A DNA stretch of 64,000 nucleotides, taken from Zopfochytrium polystomum. Taxonomy: Eukaryota; Chytridiomycota; Chytridiomycetes; Chytridiales; Chytridiaceae. The translations under genes and the position numbers were made by a program. Positions within the stretch are counted from its first letter, which is position 1. The number at the start of each line of letters is the position of its first letter. Of this stretch, positions 41,201-56,200 are shown piece after piece. The notes below the pieces were generated by a model, which did no database searches, was not told the DNA's origin, and was given only the letters and a program-made list of their open reading frames with translations. The stretch spans positions 62,001 through 126,000 of the forward strand of contig JAIVFJ010000081.1 of assembly GCA_025765615.1 (NCBI GenBank), given 5' to 3'.

Positions 41201-44200
41201 TGGCTCCCCCCCATTCTCTTACCCCTGCAGCAAGCACATCTCTCCCTACAATCCAACTTTCCTTGCACACTCCACCTACACAGTTCCCATCAGCAGCCGC
41301 ACAACTGCTACGGCAACTTGACCCTCCCAGTCCATCTTCTTTGTTAACTCACCTTCCCCAACCACCGTTTTCACACCCACACCTTTCCCACTTCTCACCT
41401 CTCACCACTCCACTTTCAATCCAGCTCCCTTCACAAATCCCTGGTTTCAACCAATGGACGTGCCCCTCCTCCCTGCTGACATTGCTCATACCCACCCCTC
41501 CTTGACCTTTGACACTGATGGCTCCCTTCGCAAGGAGGGCTTCATGGCTGGCTCTGTTGTTTGCCTTGAGCTTAACTTTGAATTTTCTTTTGCCCTCCCT
41601 CCACTCTCTGCCTCTTCCACAACAGCTGAAATTGCTGCTCTCCTTGCTGCCCTCACCATCACTGCAAAGCTTTCCCTACCCCTCACTTTTCGACTTGACA
41701 ATCTTGGAGTTGTTCACACCTTTGAGAAACTCTTTCCCTCAAACTCCTTTAGTCCCCATCCGCACAGCAAGCTCAACACACCTCCTCTCTCTGATTCCCT
41801 CCATCGTCTTTTGCACACCACTTCCCACCCCACCCTTTGGGCATGCGTTGCAGCCACTCTACAGTCTTGGATTGGCCCCCCTCCACAAGTTTCCTGGGTT
41901 TGTGGACACAACGGCGACGCTGGCAACGAACAAGCAGACAATCTGACATCATCTGTACCCTCGACTTCCGACCCAACTTTGTTACCAATCCTCTCACAAC
42001 AGATCCTCCCAGCCACTGCCTTCATCTCAAATACCCCAGTCTTGGGCCACCTTCGACGACAACTGCGACTCCTCACAGGTCTCTCTCACCATTTTGCACT
42101 TCTGAACACCTCAGCCTTTTGCCCACATCACCCACAACCCTGACCTAGTTCATTGGGAAGCCACGTTTCTTGTTCTCTACTTTGGAATTAAACCATCTTC
42201 CCTCTTTGGCACCCTCCCTGGCTCTGCTCGTCGCAAGTATCGACTTCAAATCCTCAGCAACACTTTGCCCACCCAAAAAGGTCTACACCAACGACACCCT
42301 CAAGTCTACCCTGATGGGCTCTGTTGTCAATGCCACCACACTCTGGAAACCACAGCATGTCTGGCAATGCCCTGCAGCTGCTGACGTCATTGCCATGATT
42401 CGCAACACCTTTCCTGAAACTCTTTCCTCCTCTGTTCCTCCTGCACCTCATGCTGGCTCTCCTGCCCAGAATTTCTCTTTGATCATCAATCTTGTATCAA
42501 TTTTTCCTCCCTCCTTCATGGCTTCATCCCTCAATCCTTTTATGACTCCTTATTCTCACTTGATAACCCTGCTGCCTCTGTCCTTAAAACCCTTGTCACC
42601 GCTTTCCATCAGCTCCTTCTTGACGCCCATCGACTTATTGGAATGATGATTAACTCTTTCAGCCACACCCTACTCCACCCAGTGTCTCTCCTGCCTCCAA
42701 AATTGGGGTGAACATAATTTGAGGCTTTGAGGCCACATCAGTGCAGAGAAAAAGGAAAATGAGTAAAAATAAGAATGAATAAGATGAATAAGCGGTGTGC
42801 CCTTTCAGCATAAATGTGATAAACACTAGAGCCTGTTAAGGGATGTGATGAATGGTAATAAAGTAAAACAAATGTAGGGGCCAAAATAACGACATAGTCA
42901 CAACTGGGGTAGAGCTTTTAGGGAAACCCCACCTAAGACCATCACTGGTGAGATGGGAATCTCACAACTCGCTCTCTCACACTCTCTCCTTCTCTCTGTC
43001 TCTCTTTGTGTTACAATGCTGCTGTGTTCCACCCAAAGGGACCAAAGTGCACATCAGTGTCCCGAACATGGATGAATGTTGCCACCAACCCATAAGGAGA
43101 AGCGGGGGATGGCTGCGACCCCCTATTTCTGTTTATGATGTTGCCAAGTCAACTGGGCTGTTGTTTCTACCAGTCAATTATGTGTCCCTCTCTGAAAGGG
43201 GCAGCAAAATTCAAAAAGGAAGGAAGTCAATGGGCTGTGCCAGGGGTTCAGTGGTTGGAGCCCCCTGACTCAAAAACAATTTTCCCTCTGTCTCTCTGTC
43301 TCTCTCCCGATCCATCCCTCGCCTGTCATCTTTCCCGCACTAGGCTGTCTGTTTCACTGTGTGCTCCTTGTCTGTCTGTCTCTCTGTCTGTCTGTCGCTC
43401 TGTTGGTCTCTCAGTCCGTGATTGACTGTCTCACGTCTCCTCACACTCACACACACGCTCTCTCTCTTCCGTCCTTGTTCGATCTGCCTGTCAGTGGCTC
43501 TGGGTGTAAGCCCCAAGCAAGCTGAGCTTCATTGGTAACTCTTTACATGGCCTTGCAGTGCATGCTTGTACCTCTTTTCAAAGTTTTATTTTTTATTTTT
43601 TATTTTTTTTTATGAGGACTGCTTCTAAGTCAACAGGCATCCCCTGGTATATAAAAAAAACAATACCAACTCAGGATGGCACGCTACCCCCTGTATGCGG
43701 CAAACTCATTGATTTGCTAAATATAATCGGTGGGTAAAGGCTTTCTCACAAACGAAATTCAGGCTTGGGGCCATCAAAACCACCTGCCACCAAAAAATTA
43801 ACAACGCCAATGCAATTACATTTCTCTCAGTTTATTCTTTACACACTAACAGGAGAATCTCACTTCGGCAGTTGCGACAGATAAGTGTTTCCTTCTTGGA
43901 TTCCTTGAGGAGTCTTGGAGTTAACAAGCTGCTCCGCGTACATCTGCGTTTCAACTGAGTGAGCACATGCCTGGCCCGATACAATCTACCAACCCGCGCC
44001 TGCCCATACTCCCGTGCTTTTATTAGCAGTTCGACAATAGAACCCAAGGAAAATGTTTTCGCGTTTGCCTTCGCGAACTATAAAACCATTCGTGAGCTTC
44101 ACCTCGGGTTTTATTTTTACCTTATCAAGAAGATCCCAATTTTTCTGCAGTTTCTCGTTAGGAGAGAAATTAGCGACCATTCACGAACCTGTTCCACTAG

Positions 44201-47200
44201 AGACCGTGCTTTCAACCACGTGAATCGCTTTTCCGGGACTTTGAAGTCGCTCTTCAACTTTGCCGCCCGATGCGGCTGACCCACCATGAGGCATCTATAG
44301 ATAGTTTCGCTTATTGACAGATCAAAGAATCGGTGACCCAAATCTCGCTCAAGGGCTTGCTGAGCTTGTAACAGTTTCAACTGATCCTCAATTGCCTGGA
44401 CACACTCTTTAGAATACAGTCATACCACTCAATTGTTACCCTTGCTTCGAATCCCCTCTCTTTGTCTTCTTGATAAAGGCGTATTGTTTCCTTCAGCTTC
44501 GAGATACGAGATGCGAAGATCTTTTCGGACAACATGCAAACTGAGTGAATTCTTCATTCCACAACAGAGCACAAACCGTTTGCTCAAAGCTGTCTGACAG
44601 CATCACGTTGGCACACTCCGTCCGGCGGTCATCCTGGGTGTAGAAGTCTTTCAAAAGGAGAATGTCCTGCTGCTTGGCGTAACTCTCAACGAGACTCAAT
44701 GCCAGGGGCTTTCCCCGAAGCAGCCTGAAGAACTCGGCGATTGGATGCTTCCGCTTAATATGTAGAATCACGGCATATACTGGTGAAACAGACTTAAATA
44801 AGGTGCCGTTTTTAAAGTAGACCCTAACCGAGATCTGTATCGCCACTTTCAATCGCCTTTACGAGAGCGCGATCGTCTTGCTCAACGCGTTCCATACTCA
44901 TCAGCAGCGGCACTTGGTAGGCAGCCTTCACCTCATGGTCTAGAAGCTTCAGAGGGAAAAAGGGCTAAATACAAACACTTTAAAATCGGCCACTCACGTC
45001 GGCGGCAAGTCGAATATGCCCGTATTGGTAGGCAGTCTTCGCAATTTCCGCGAATGAGACAGTTGTTTTTTCGGCTGACAGCCTATCCACAATCGCGCGG
45101 TAAACGGAGTCGTAGTCGCCAGATGGCTTTTTTATCTAGATTTTCCGTAGACACTTCAGGAATGAGACATGTTTCGAAACCTTACCTTAGAACAAGCCCA
45201 ATGGACTAATGCTCTCTCTTTGCTCAGCTTGAGGTAATCGCAAATTTTGATGGCAATATAGTGGTGATTACGGTTCACAAGACGGTTAACAAGAACTTCA
45301 GGGGTCAGGCGAAGATATCTTGTTGCCAAGGGAAATAAGTGATGATACGCTATCCGATGGGACTCACTGGGTGAAAGTAAGGGGGATACCAATCTCATGA
45401 TCGCGCATCGCATTCATGATTCTGATGGTCTGACACATTCGAACAAACTTCTCAGAATCGTAAGTGTCCAGAAATCCTTTTCCAAAAGAAGCAGCCTTTC
45501 GGGCTCATGAGATTTCCAATGTGAGTCAAGAATCAGACTACCTTGAGTAGTGTCGTTTGACGATTTTGGTCAAATTCGTGGGCCGCCGCCTCCAAACATA
45601 CGTCCACAGCAATCGCAAGCTCGCCACTGATGTTGCGTATATTTTCCTCCGCCCGAGGGCTTTTTTTCTGCAATCACTGTTAATCAAATCATGGGGTGAA
45701 TCGAAACCCACTCCAAAATGATCCCAAGCATCGTACAGAATGGCTCCTGCTGATGTGGATCCAATTTTGAACACATCCTCCGTGGGGGCTGGGGTTTTTG
45801 TGTCAGTATAGCAGGTGTTGAGGCCTTCAACAACGAACCAGGCACTCGTTGCAGAAACATACACGCGTCATTAGTTATTATACGCACGCCGTCGATCTCC
45901 GTCACAAGGTGAGCGCTGCCTTCGATGGTGTATCTGGATTGTTACACTTAGATTTAATGAGAATGAAGGGTGAAACTATACTTGATCCAGTCTCCAAACG
46001 GCCCGACCACCAAAATAATATTCTCCCAATGCAAGATCACGGAGTCGGTACCGCACCTAGAGCATTATGAAGGTCAAAGCCGGCTAAAGTTGAAGGTGTC
46101 ACAGACCAGCTCATTTGGAGTGGGGGCTCTGGTGAGTTCGTCGAAAATTCGGCTAGGTTCTTCTGAAAGTCAGAGGAAACCACCCACAACTTTCCTTCCG
46201 CAGTGAAAAGGGCCAGAAACTTTCCATTTGGGGAGATTGATAATGCAGTGAACGGACCATTCTGGACCATCTGTACCACCGAGGAATGAGTGTGTTGTCG
46301 TCGTCAGGCCGCTGGGAGTCACCTGATCTTGAGCGCTGGTAGCGTCGACAAGGACGACAGAGCCGTTCATGGCAAGCAAGACTTCAAGGTGGCCACTAAG
46401 AGTTTGTTGTGGAGGGATGATGCACCACGGGCACTCTTGCGTCAATCCTGGAAACTTTCAGCAAAAACGGTGGACGGCTCCGGCACCGGCAGCGAACCTG
46501 GGTCCGAAAGGGCCCTCGGCCGAGGATCGAGGAAGTCGGTGACAGTCCAAAGTTTTAAGTTTCCAGTGAGGACTACCAAACCAGTTTCCCAGATACGACA
46601 GTCAAGGATTCCGAATTCTTTTGCATCCTGGAGTTTTGTTATACGGGGCTTCAGGTTTTGGTCTAAAGGACATACCTCCCCGAGGGAAAATTGGACGAAG
46701 TCGCCCTGAAGATCATAAAGCCTGGCGACGCCGCTCTCCAAAATACAAACAAGGTGCTCCGTTTCCGTCCAGCCCATCCCAACGATGTGGCCTTTCTCCC
46801 ACTGTCAAAAAAAGAAGAGTAATTGGACAGTCAGATCTGCACCGCCACCAGCAGTCTCATCACCTCAAACTGGTGAATCAACTTTCCAGCGGACGAGAAT
46901 AGTTGCACGGAGCGAGACATGAACGTCTTCGCTTTTAAGAGCTTCCTGTCGTTACGAACCAGTGCTTTCCGGACGCCATAAGATATCGAATCAAGACCTC
47001 ATGTAATTGATCGCTCGCTCACCAATAGGGCCACCGAATGGGGCGGCCGCAACAGTAAACTTCGAAAGGTCAAGCTCACGCCATTGCATAGAATAAACCT
47101 CCAGCTTTCTAACAGGTAATGCATCGCTGTTAGTCAACGCCCGCTTGAGCTTTTCGTGGTGCTCTCGTCTGCATTGGACGATCGCGTTGCTGAAAGACAG

Positions 47201-50200
47201 CTTGCCTGTAGAACCGGTTGTGCAAGAGACTCCAATCGGCATGGACAGGATGCGATGACATGGTCAAATTTACTGCACTGGTGCAACAACGTCAATCTTC
47301 CACCAACGAAACAGCAACCAAAAACTTGTCCCCGAAGGGACCACGAGCAGAAGAAGCGCTTCTGATCCCGTCGCCTCCACTGTTGTTTCCAGCGTTGACC
47401 GCTGCCGCTTCAGCCATTTCAGCCGCTATTCGGTAAGCACGTTTCGGCAACCCCACATCAGCCAAGAACACTTCGCCGCACACACGCTGGCTGCTGGAAC
47501 CAGATCGGACGCTTCCTCCATTTCGTCCATTAGCCACTCCATTTCGACCGCCACCAACACCGGCTCCAGGTCCTGTACTAGGTGTAACGACAGGGTACAG
47601 ACCAGCCTTGGGAATACCAAGGGCAAGGGTCCAGCGGGGTTTGATATGAGGCATATTCGGTGAAATGGCCAGCCCTGCGAACCGAGGTTAACGGATGGAT
47701 TAACAAGGTCGAAAAGACAGACCAGTATCGCCATTCAAACCCGTTGGCATATCTAAGCTGAGCTTGTTTGCCTTGCAAAGATTTGCCCAACGAACAAGCT
47801 CACCCACTGTCACACGCTCGGAAGGTCGAACTCCAAGTGAGCCTGCCATTCCGTCAATGATTAAGTCGATTGGCTGAACAGATGGAGATGGAAGGTCTTT
47901 GCTGTCGCTAATTAACTTGACTTCGGAGCCAATCACGGCATTGTATTGAACCTGGTATTGTAAGTGCAAATGACATTGAAAGAAATTCTCACCTCAAAAT
48001 TACCTCCAACAACGGGCTGAAAAGTATGCACAAAAACATCAACACCATGATTCGCTAGATTCCTTGCTGCACACAGTGCAAATGCTCCAACTCGATGACT
48101 GCCAGCGAGAACCACGACTGAGGGGGGTCCGTTATGATTATCTGGCTTGAAGCGGCGAGCGCCCCCTAACAAAGACAGTTATATGAAATCGACTCCGAGG
48201 CTCCGCTCACCCAGAGCCTGCAATACAAGCATTGCAGCTGCCCGCCCTCCGTTTTCCACAATCATTCCTTCAGTAACGCCGGCTTCTCTCATGCCTCTCG
48301 CCTCCACTCCATTCGCTTCTGACACCAGGAGAGCTGGTATGCGCGCTGCTAGAGAGGTCTGAAACACGGGACGGTCCACACGAACAGTTCCAATGGCGTG
48401 ACCGACCGGGGGTACGACACCGACGATATCTGTCTCATTTCCTTCATCGTCCGCATCATCGTCTCCCTCCACCTCTGCGTCGTTACCTGTTTCCTCCCCG
48501 CTTGCAGCCGAAGTATTTCTTCCTGCTTCATCCCACACTTCCTTGCCAGCCATTGATGCATCCAGCACCGTCTCTCGAGCCATAGGTTTCCTATCGGCTC
48601 CACCATTGGATGCGGCTGGTCTGCGTCCATGGATTCGATTGTGGGAGACAAGCAAGGTGGCAGGGTCTGTGAAGTCTGACATAGCAATTTCTGAAAATAC
48701 TCGCTGTTTGTCAAAAAGAGCTAGTGACGCTTGAAAGTCAAAATCCGGAAGTGCGGCTGTCGAAGCGGAGGGTGTATCAGCCCAAACCGCAGCTTGGTGA
48801 GTCGGATTAAGCTCCTGGGCGGTCGAAGATTTGGCACTCTTGGGCGGGGCTGGTAGAAGCAGTGAGACTCATCTAGAAGAACCTCCACTCACACTTTCGT
48901 TCCGACTGTCAGAAGAGTATCAGATTTATACGGGAAGTGGTATCGACCAAATTTATTCACCTTCTCTCTGCGCTCGGTTCCTCGACCTTTCTTTCGGTTT
49001 TGCGGAGTCACAGTGATAGATGAGGAGGCTGCCGAAGCGTCGCGTACCAAAGGCACCCCACCATCGTCATTTGTATCCTCCGTAAACATGTCGGCAAAAT
49101 CTACTTCCTCGGCATCGTTATTCTCAGAATTTGGGGCCAGTGATAGTCGAGACTGTGACCTGGCAGGGTCCTCACTTCCAGAAAGAGAGCTGTGCTGCGG
49201 TCGGGCTGCGGAAGACGAAAAAGTCGATTGGGCTGATCCTGGTCGATCGAATCGTTGGCTATGAGACAGGGGCGCCGATTGGGTGAACACATGCGTGGGA
49301 TCACTGGTTTTAACATGGCCCGCCGATCCAAATGTGGGACTTGCGCCGTGCGATGTCAGCAAGGGGACGCCGGCTGCAAGATTTCTAATCGCATCAAGAC
49401 CCCCTCCCATGGCGAGAATTGCCGGAGTTTCGCGCCGCTGTCTCGTCAATTTAGAATCTTGGTTCTTGGAGGTTTGGTGGGGCGAGCTGGTTTGGTAGTG
49501 CAAGGCGGACTGATCTCCTGGAACCGGTTTTGGAGGTGGCAGCAGAGCTTTCTTTATCTGAAGGTCAAGAATGTCGCTTCCAGGCACACGGTGAGTGCCC
49601 AGCGGAAGAGGAGGGGTGGAGACTCCATTTTGCGGGGGCTGAACGAGGTAGGCTTTGGAAAGGGTGAGCTTCCCAGATCCGTGAACGTTAAGGCATCAGA
49701 GCAACTTACCATCGACGAGCGAAATGGCCTGAGTCGCCTCATCGATAGCGGCAACTCGACCTTCGATGACGGTTGAATCCGTGCCACGAAGGAATAGTTT
49801 GACCTGTAATCCAATAAACTGGCTCGCGGACATGTGAGGACGAGACTAAGGTGACGATCGATGCGGCTCGTCGAACCGGATCGCCTTGTCAAGTTTTAAG
49901 GTCCCCCAACGGGAGACGATTTCTCCCACCATCAACCGAGAAGATAAAAAGGCCGCCCTGTTGCACAACTGCGAAGGAGAACATCACCCTGCCTTCAACT
50001 CACTGTTAAAAATGTTTCTTGGTCAAATGCTGATTGCGGCTTTCCTCCACTCCGTTGCCCTCGCTCGCGCTAGCGGGTCGAATTTGCAGCAGAACGCATT
50101 ATCCTCAACGCCCGATACTTTAAACTTTAATTGCGCTGCTGGCCTTAGTCACAAAGGTCCTCCGGCTCAGTTGACGCAAACCAATAGCAGTACCACTGTT

Positions 50201-53200
50201 CTTGATGCCTTGAAGTCTAATTCGTCCTTCACAATCTTTTCTGAAGTGATCCAACTCTTAAAGTTTGCCCAGGTGAGTTGCTTGGACTGGATCACGACGT
50301 GGCTCAATTTCACAGCAGAAATCTGGTCCGTTTACTGGGGGCAGCGAGGGTGGAGTGACTGGCCAACCGAGCTTTACAATATTCGTACCCATCGACGCTG
50401 CATTTGCAAGCCTTCCCCCATGGGTGCGAGCCTCGTTTGAGCGCGATCGGGAGAACCTTGCAGACTTTGTGAAAGGAATTATCGAGTTTAGTCGAAGGGA
50501 AAGCGCTCCAATAAGTCTAACTGTCATTCCCTTCAGGTATCATGTTGTCGATCGGCCGATCTACCCGAACGACTTCTTGGCCGGAAATAATGGAGATTCT
50601 GCTGCAACTGGAAGCAGTGGGCCATCACCTTCTACTGCGTCCTCCTCCCCACTCACTGGAAGCGGATACCCATCAACTGCTGCCTCGTCACTCACGGCTG
50701 TTACAACAGTTCAAATTACGGAAGGAATCATCAGTCAATTGCAACTGCAACAGCAGCACGAGGCAACAAGAACATCGCCTTTACAAAGTGGAAGCCCTAC
50801 TACGACTCCTGGAACAGGAGGTGCGAGCGGAGGGTTGACAGCGTGTGTGGAGCAGCAACAACTGCAACAAAAGGAACAGATTCAGCGAAGGCTTCAGATT
50901 TTGAATCTGACGGGGCTGAATAAGCAGCAGACTCGCTTTGGAAATTTAAGTGTGTTCCTCGGAGCAGATCCAAATAACATGCAGGAGGCATCAAAAACCG
51001 TAACTCGAGGTGCAAAACAGTCAGCAGACAAGCAGCAAACTTGGGAAGTGAACCAGGCCCAAATCCTCTCGTTTGGCAACTCCAGTGATGCAATCATTGT
51101 ATGAGCATTGCCCACGACTTTCTTCCAAGAACTAAAAACAACTTCTCCTTTTCCTCAACTCCACAGTACGGCGTAAACCAAGTTCTCACTCCCTTAGTTT
51201 ACTTCAAGAAAAGTTTATATCTTCTTGAAGATCCTTCAAGGGGCTTAACTCCGTCTGACTAGGTGTCAGTGGCCTGTCGAGTATCGGCGATCGCTGAGAA
51301 GTTTGGTTCGCGCCTTCGCAGGAGATATCTTGGAAATGTTTTTTTATTTCTTTGTTATTTCAGCTTTTTTTTTTTTTTTTTTTTTTTTTTGGGGGGGGGG
51401 GGGATGGCATATACTGTGGCACAAAAGTAAGAGTTCTTAAGAAAAAAGGTCCAATTGTGGTTCGAAAGCCCGTTTTTCCCGCTTCTCCCAATATCCACCG
51501 CGATACGTCCAAGTCGCCTCCCCGCCGCCCTCATTGGGCTTCAGCTCAAAAAACTGTGGTTCCCATCTTTTACCTTCTGCCTCCAAGCGCTTACGGTATT
51601 CGCGCTGCTTCTGCTCCAAACGCTGCTTTTCCTTCTCAGCATCGTCAACCCGACCCTACGAATGGAATGAACAATAAGCAGCGAGCTCAGAGCAGCAAGA
51701 CAAATTCCCTCACCTCTTCGTACATCCTAATTTGAACCGTGAGAAGTTACCCTTTTAGGTATTGCTGAGCCGATGCCAGTTCATTTACCTTTGATCAGGT
51801 CGATAGCGAGTGTCGGTGTTGGGCAAAACGCCAATCAAATCTGGCGTCAAGTCGTTCAATTCGACTGTGAATGCCGTGAAACCGTACATCTGAGAATGAT
51901 GGGGTGGACAGGGTCGCGCGCGCCACAGAACTTCCAGGTTGTTGGGAGAACTGCTGTGAAACCTATAAAGTCCTTCATCCCATTTGCCGGAGAGCTGAAA
52001 GAGCTCTTGCCCTGACGCTGACAAAACGGATCCAGTTATTTCGTTCTTGGCCGAAACAAAGTAACCAGATTCTTTAAATGACAACTGTGCCGTAAGACCT
52101 GCCCTCATTCAGTTCTTGCGCAAGACTATGAACTAACATACCGCTTTCAGCGCATGTAATTTTCATCACGCCATAATGTTCAAGGTATCTTCCCGTAGAA
52201 AAAATATTTCGCATGCACGTGGTAACTGACATCGCGGGTTATAATGGTTTAAGGTCATGTCAGGCGAACCTTTGTTCCACACGTACAACTCCCCAGTTGA
52301 CTTCAACTGCACATGAACTAGGAGCACAAGCGACGTGTTAGTCTGAGGGAGTTGACTCAAACACAAAGCACACCCGATCCGCTAGGAATCAACTCCATAG
52401 ACTTGCCCCAAAACTTCGATTTGAGCAAGTTATCTTGATAGAAAGTGTATGCATCTGAGTCTGCGTGGCAAGCCATGATTGGAGGGTGGTGCGAAACTTT
52501 CTCCGAAATATAACGGAACCCCTTGTCTTCACGCAGGCACTCGTAGGTTTCCCCGAGAAGGGGATTAAACGGCTTTCTGCCTGGTCTGTTCACCGACGAG
52601 GAGTATCCAGACACCGCGAAAGCTTCAACACGTTGGCAGATTAGGAAGACCTGTGATGCAACGAATAGCAGCCGTACCTGCAATCAGCGCAATGCGATCT
52701 GCCGGGTCGGCAGCGTTGTTGGCCTCCTGCAGGAGCTCGCAGTATTCCAACTCCTCTGCGAGCTTCTGCAAAAGGTTGATAGGCTCATTCAAGAGAATGG
52801 GCATTGCAACCGTCGACAAATCTTTCCCGACCTTGAACACAATTTAAGGGCTTCCCTCGCGTTGGAGCATCACTTACGTTATTCCTTAAAAGCGACATAA
52901 TGCTGATGTTTTCCATCGATGTCGTTGGTGCGGGAAGTGTCTTGCGACGTACAACAGGTTGAGCATACTTTGGAGGTTCGGGAGGGGTCCCGTCGGCCGG
53001 ATTTTCTGTCGCATGATCATCCGGATTCGGCTTCACATCTGAAGGGGAGACTGGAACGCTGGTAACAAGAATGGCTTCATTGGATTCCTTTCCAGTGGTC
53101 TTATCTATAACTGGTCCTTGCCCCTCCTCCTCATCTTCGTCGTCGTCAAATGGTGCAACGTCATCCTCAAACTCTTCCTCCGCGCTGTAGCGGTAATCAT

Positions 53201-56200
53201 CGTCATCGGCGCCAAAGCTCGATGAATCTGATTCATCTACGTCTGATTCACCTTCTTCGGCATCAAAGAACATGTCCTCTCTGGCAGATGGTCTTTGCAA
53301 GGTTGACGCTCTCGTTGAGGGGGAGCTAGATAGCGCGGCATTGAAAAATAGGTCCAAAGAAACAGGTTCGAGCCCGAATTTGCGGCGCACTTTGTTATTG
53401 TCAGCCAGGCAAGCTTTTAGAGCCAGATCGTGTTGCCGTAGGGCCCAAGCCCATTTTTCGCGTTGGGACTTCAGGGACACCGCGTACGCAGTTAAACTTC
53501 TCTGCATATTGGAGCCACTTGCCACAAGCCCTCCGATGACATCAGACAGAGAATTAATAATGAGAATGAAGTCTAGGAAGTGTCCGTCAAATATGGACAC
53601 AGCGACTTCACAGATGAAGGGTCACACCTTTCCATTGGGTCTTTGTATCCACTCTTCCACGTGACGTGTCGATTATGTCTTTCAGGGACGCCAGCTCCTT
53701 TGTGAGGGTTGAAACGAGCAACTCGGCCTTTCGTTGAACGCCTTCAATGTCGCTGTCCGATTCTTCAAGCATCCCTGCAGCTTGTTCTCTCAGTAAAATG
53801 TCCTCATCCGTCTCAAGGTTGATGTTTTTGTCTTCGGCATATTCCTGCAATGCGCTAACCCATAGTTGAAAGTCTGGAGGAGACTGTGCCTTCAGGTGCA
53901 GTAGAGTTTGACCCGAATCGATGTCGATCAGGAGGTGATCTTCGCCAAATGTTTGGTAAAGATGAAGCATTCTCCGAAACAATCAATTTACCATGATCCA
54001 AACGAACCGCTGCTTGATCTAACGAAATAAGCGCTCGGCTCTCCCTAAGATCAACAACAATCAGTCTTGGCGAAAGACTGCTCTACGACTAACCCATTTT
54101 GGATCTTACTGTATGTTAACACTCCATTGGGATCGATTTTCATCCACCGTTTTGCGTATCCCTGCATTTTCTTGTTCCCCTTTTTCAGAATCCAACCTTC
54201 AACCGACTTTAAGCCGTCGGCCGTCGGTGGGCGCGGTGCGTGCTCAATATCTTTCAAATTCACGAAAAAGTAAAGCTTTTTTGAAGTGTTCCTGGGGCAA
54301 GTGAGAAACTGGTATCGCGACTAATAGCGTACTTGGAGAAAGTATTATCGAAGAGAAGTACACTATTTGAAGTTTTTCAATTTTTCGGCGTCAGCGAAGT
54401 TCCACTCACTATGTTCCGGGCTCAGGTACAGTGTAACTACCCTTAACTGTGATGTGAGAAGAGTCGTAATGGGAAACCGGCAAAATCTCCACGAGCTCTG
54501 GCTCGCCTGCTGAACGATTTAGTGGAAAAGTAGAGATTCAAACAAAACTCAATCTCACCGGTAACACTCTTGCGACCAAGAAGGCTACTGGCTGGAGCTG
54601 CCAAACCTACAGCGACATCACTTAAGCTTCCTTGCCTTCCATCCTGCAATTGAATCGAACGCCTTATAAGGTATCCAAAGGCGTCTTAGTCTTACTTTTG
54701 AGTCACTTCTTGACATCCGCGTCCCTTTGATCGACATCCGTGGAGAGGGGAGCAAAGCCGGGGTGCTAAGAACGGGCGTGCCAACTGTTCGAGGCTGAGA
54801 ATCGACCTTAGAATTGACGCGAACCCGCTGACGTTTACTCACACTTGAGGAAAGATTGGACTGTACTTTTTTGAACAGCCCAAAAGATATGTTCTTCTTC
54901 TTGGTGCCGAAATTCCAGCATAGCTCCTTCCCGTACGAATCAACTGTGACGTAATGTTTAAAGGCACTGCGTGGCTTCCACCGTCGTCAGAAAGAAGTAA
55001 CGCGAATGCGTTCAGCTCGCAACAAGGGGATGGAAGACTATGAGAGGGCTATCCTCTTGTTCAACGTGGGGATCATGTGTTGGGACGTATTGACATCTTT
55101 TGTGGATGCGTGGACTTGCCCTCACCTTGATCGTAACTTCCTGCATCGCTGGAGCCGGTTCAATGAAAATTTTGACTCTTCAATTGGCCCAAAAATGCTT
55201 CCTCGTTCACTTCGTTGTCAAACGGCATGGAAACGATCGCTGTCGTCGGTGTCGCCATCAGCGTCGGCATCAACGTCCGCATCAGCATCAGCATCCGCCT
55301 CACCCGCCATGGACCTTGGCCCTTTGAAAACGTACACGGCACTTAAGCCAGCCCCTTTCACTTTCTACGCGAAGGCATTCTTAATTGGAATGGCAGCCGG
55401 GATGACAATGGAGGGGCTTCTCGTTGTATCTGGATACTGTAAGGACATCTGGATTTTTAGAGACGCCAAATGCAAACTGATCCAGCAAAACGGTATTTTT
55501 ATTCCGATTCAGACGGGGTGCTGACCAGAGCAGAGGCAAAGACATTAGCCAAAGAAAGGGCCGAGATAGCCGAGTTTCAGCGAAGTTTGGAAAAGTAATG
55601 GGGTTACAATTTGGACTTAAGATATTCAGCCCAATTCGGCTTCCGTTTGGACAGAAATTCGCCCATCCCTTTTCACCGGAAAGTAGTATAAGCAATTGTC
55701 GGAACTTAATGAACGATACGCCGTACCATAAGCAGCTTCGTCCGAAGTCATCATATTTTCGAATTGTGCTTTTACATGGGCCCTCTTCTCCGGGGCAGTG
55801 TGATCACCACCTACGAAGCGAACAAGATCTTTTGCATTCCGCAATGCAGAAGGCCCTCCCTCTTTAAGCTGCTCGGCATAGACGTCGACAACTTCTTGCA
55901 AAGCTTCGGGGCTCGCTCCGGTCGCTGCAACGGCGCCAATTGCATAAAGGCGTTCCGGAGTGATCTTCTCTCCAGTTAGGAACCACTGTCCTGCGATGCC
56001 TGGGCCCACTTTTGGTACAATGTAAAGAGAGATGATGGCGGGAATGAGGCCCCGTTTAACCTCGGCAAGTTGAATATACGCGTTCGAGTGCATGATGCGC
56101 AAATCAGTGCAGAATGCTATCCCGACGCCACCGCCGATGGCCGGACCATTCAAGAGGGCGATAGTCGGCTTCGGAAAGTTCGCAATTTGTTCGAACAGAA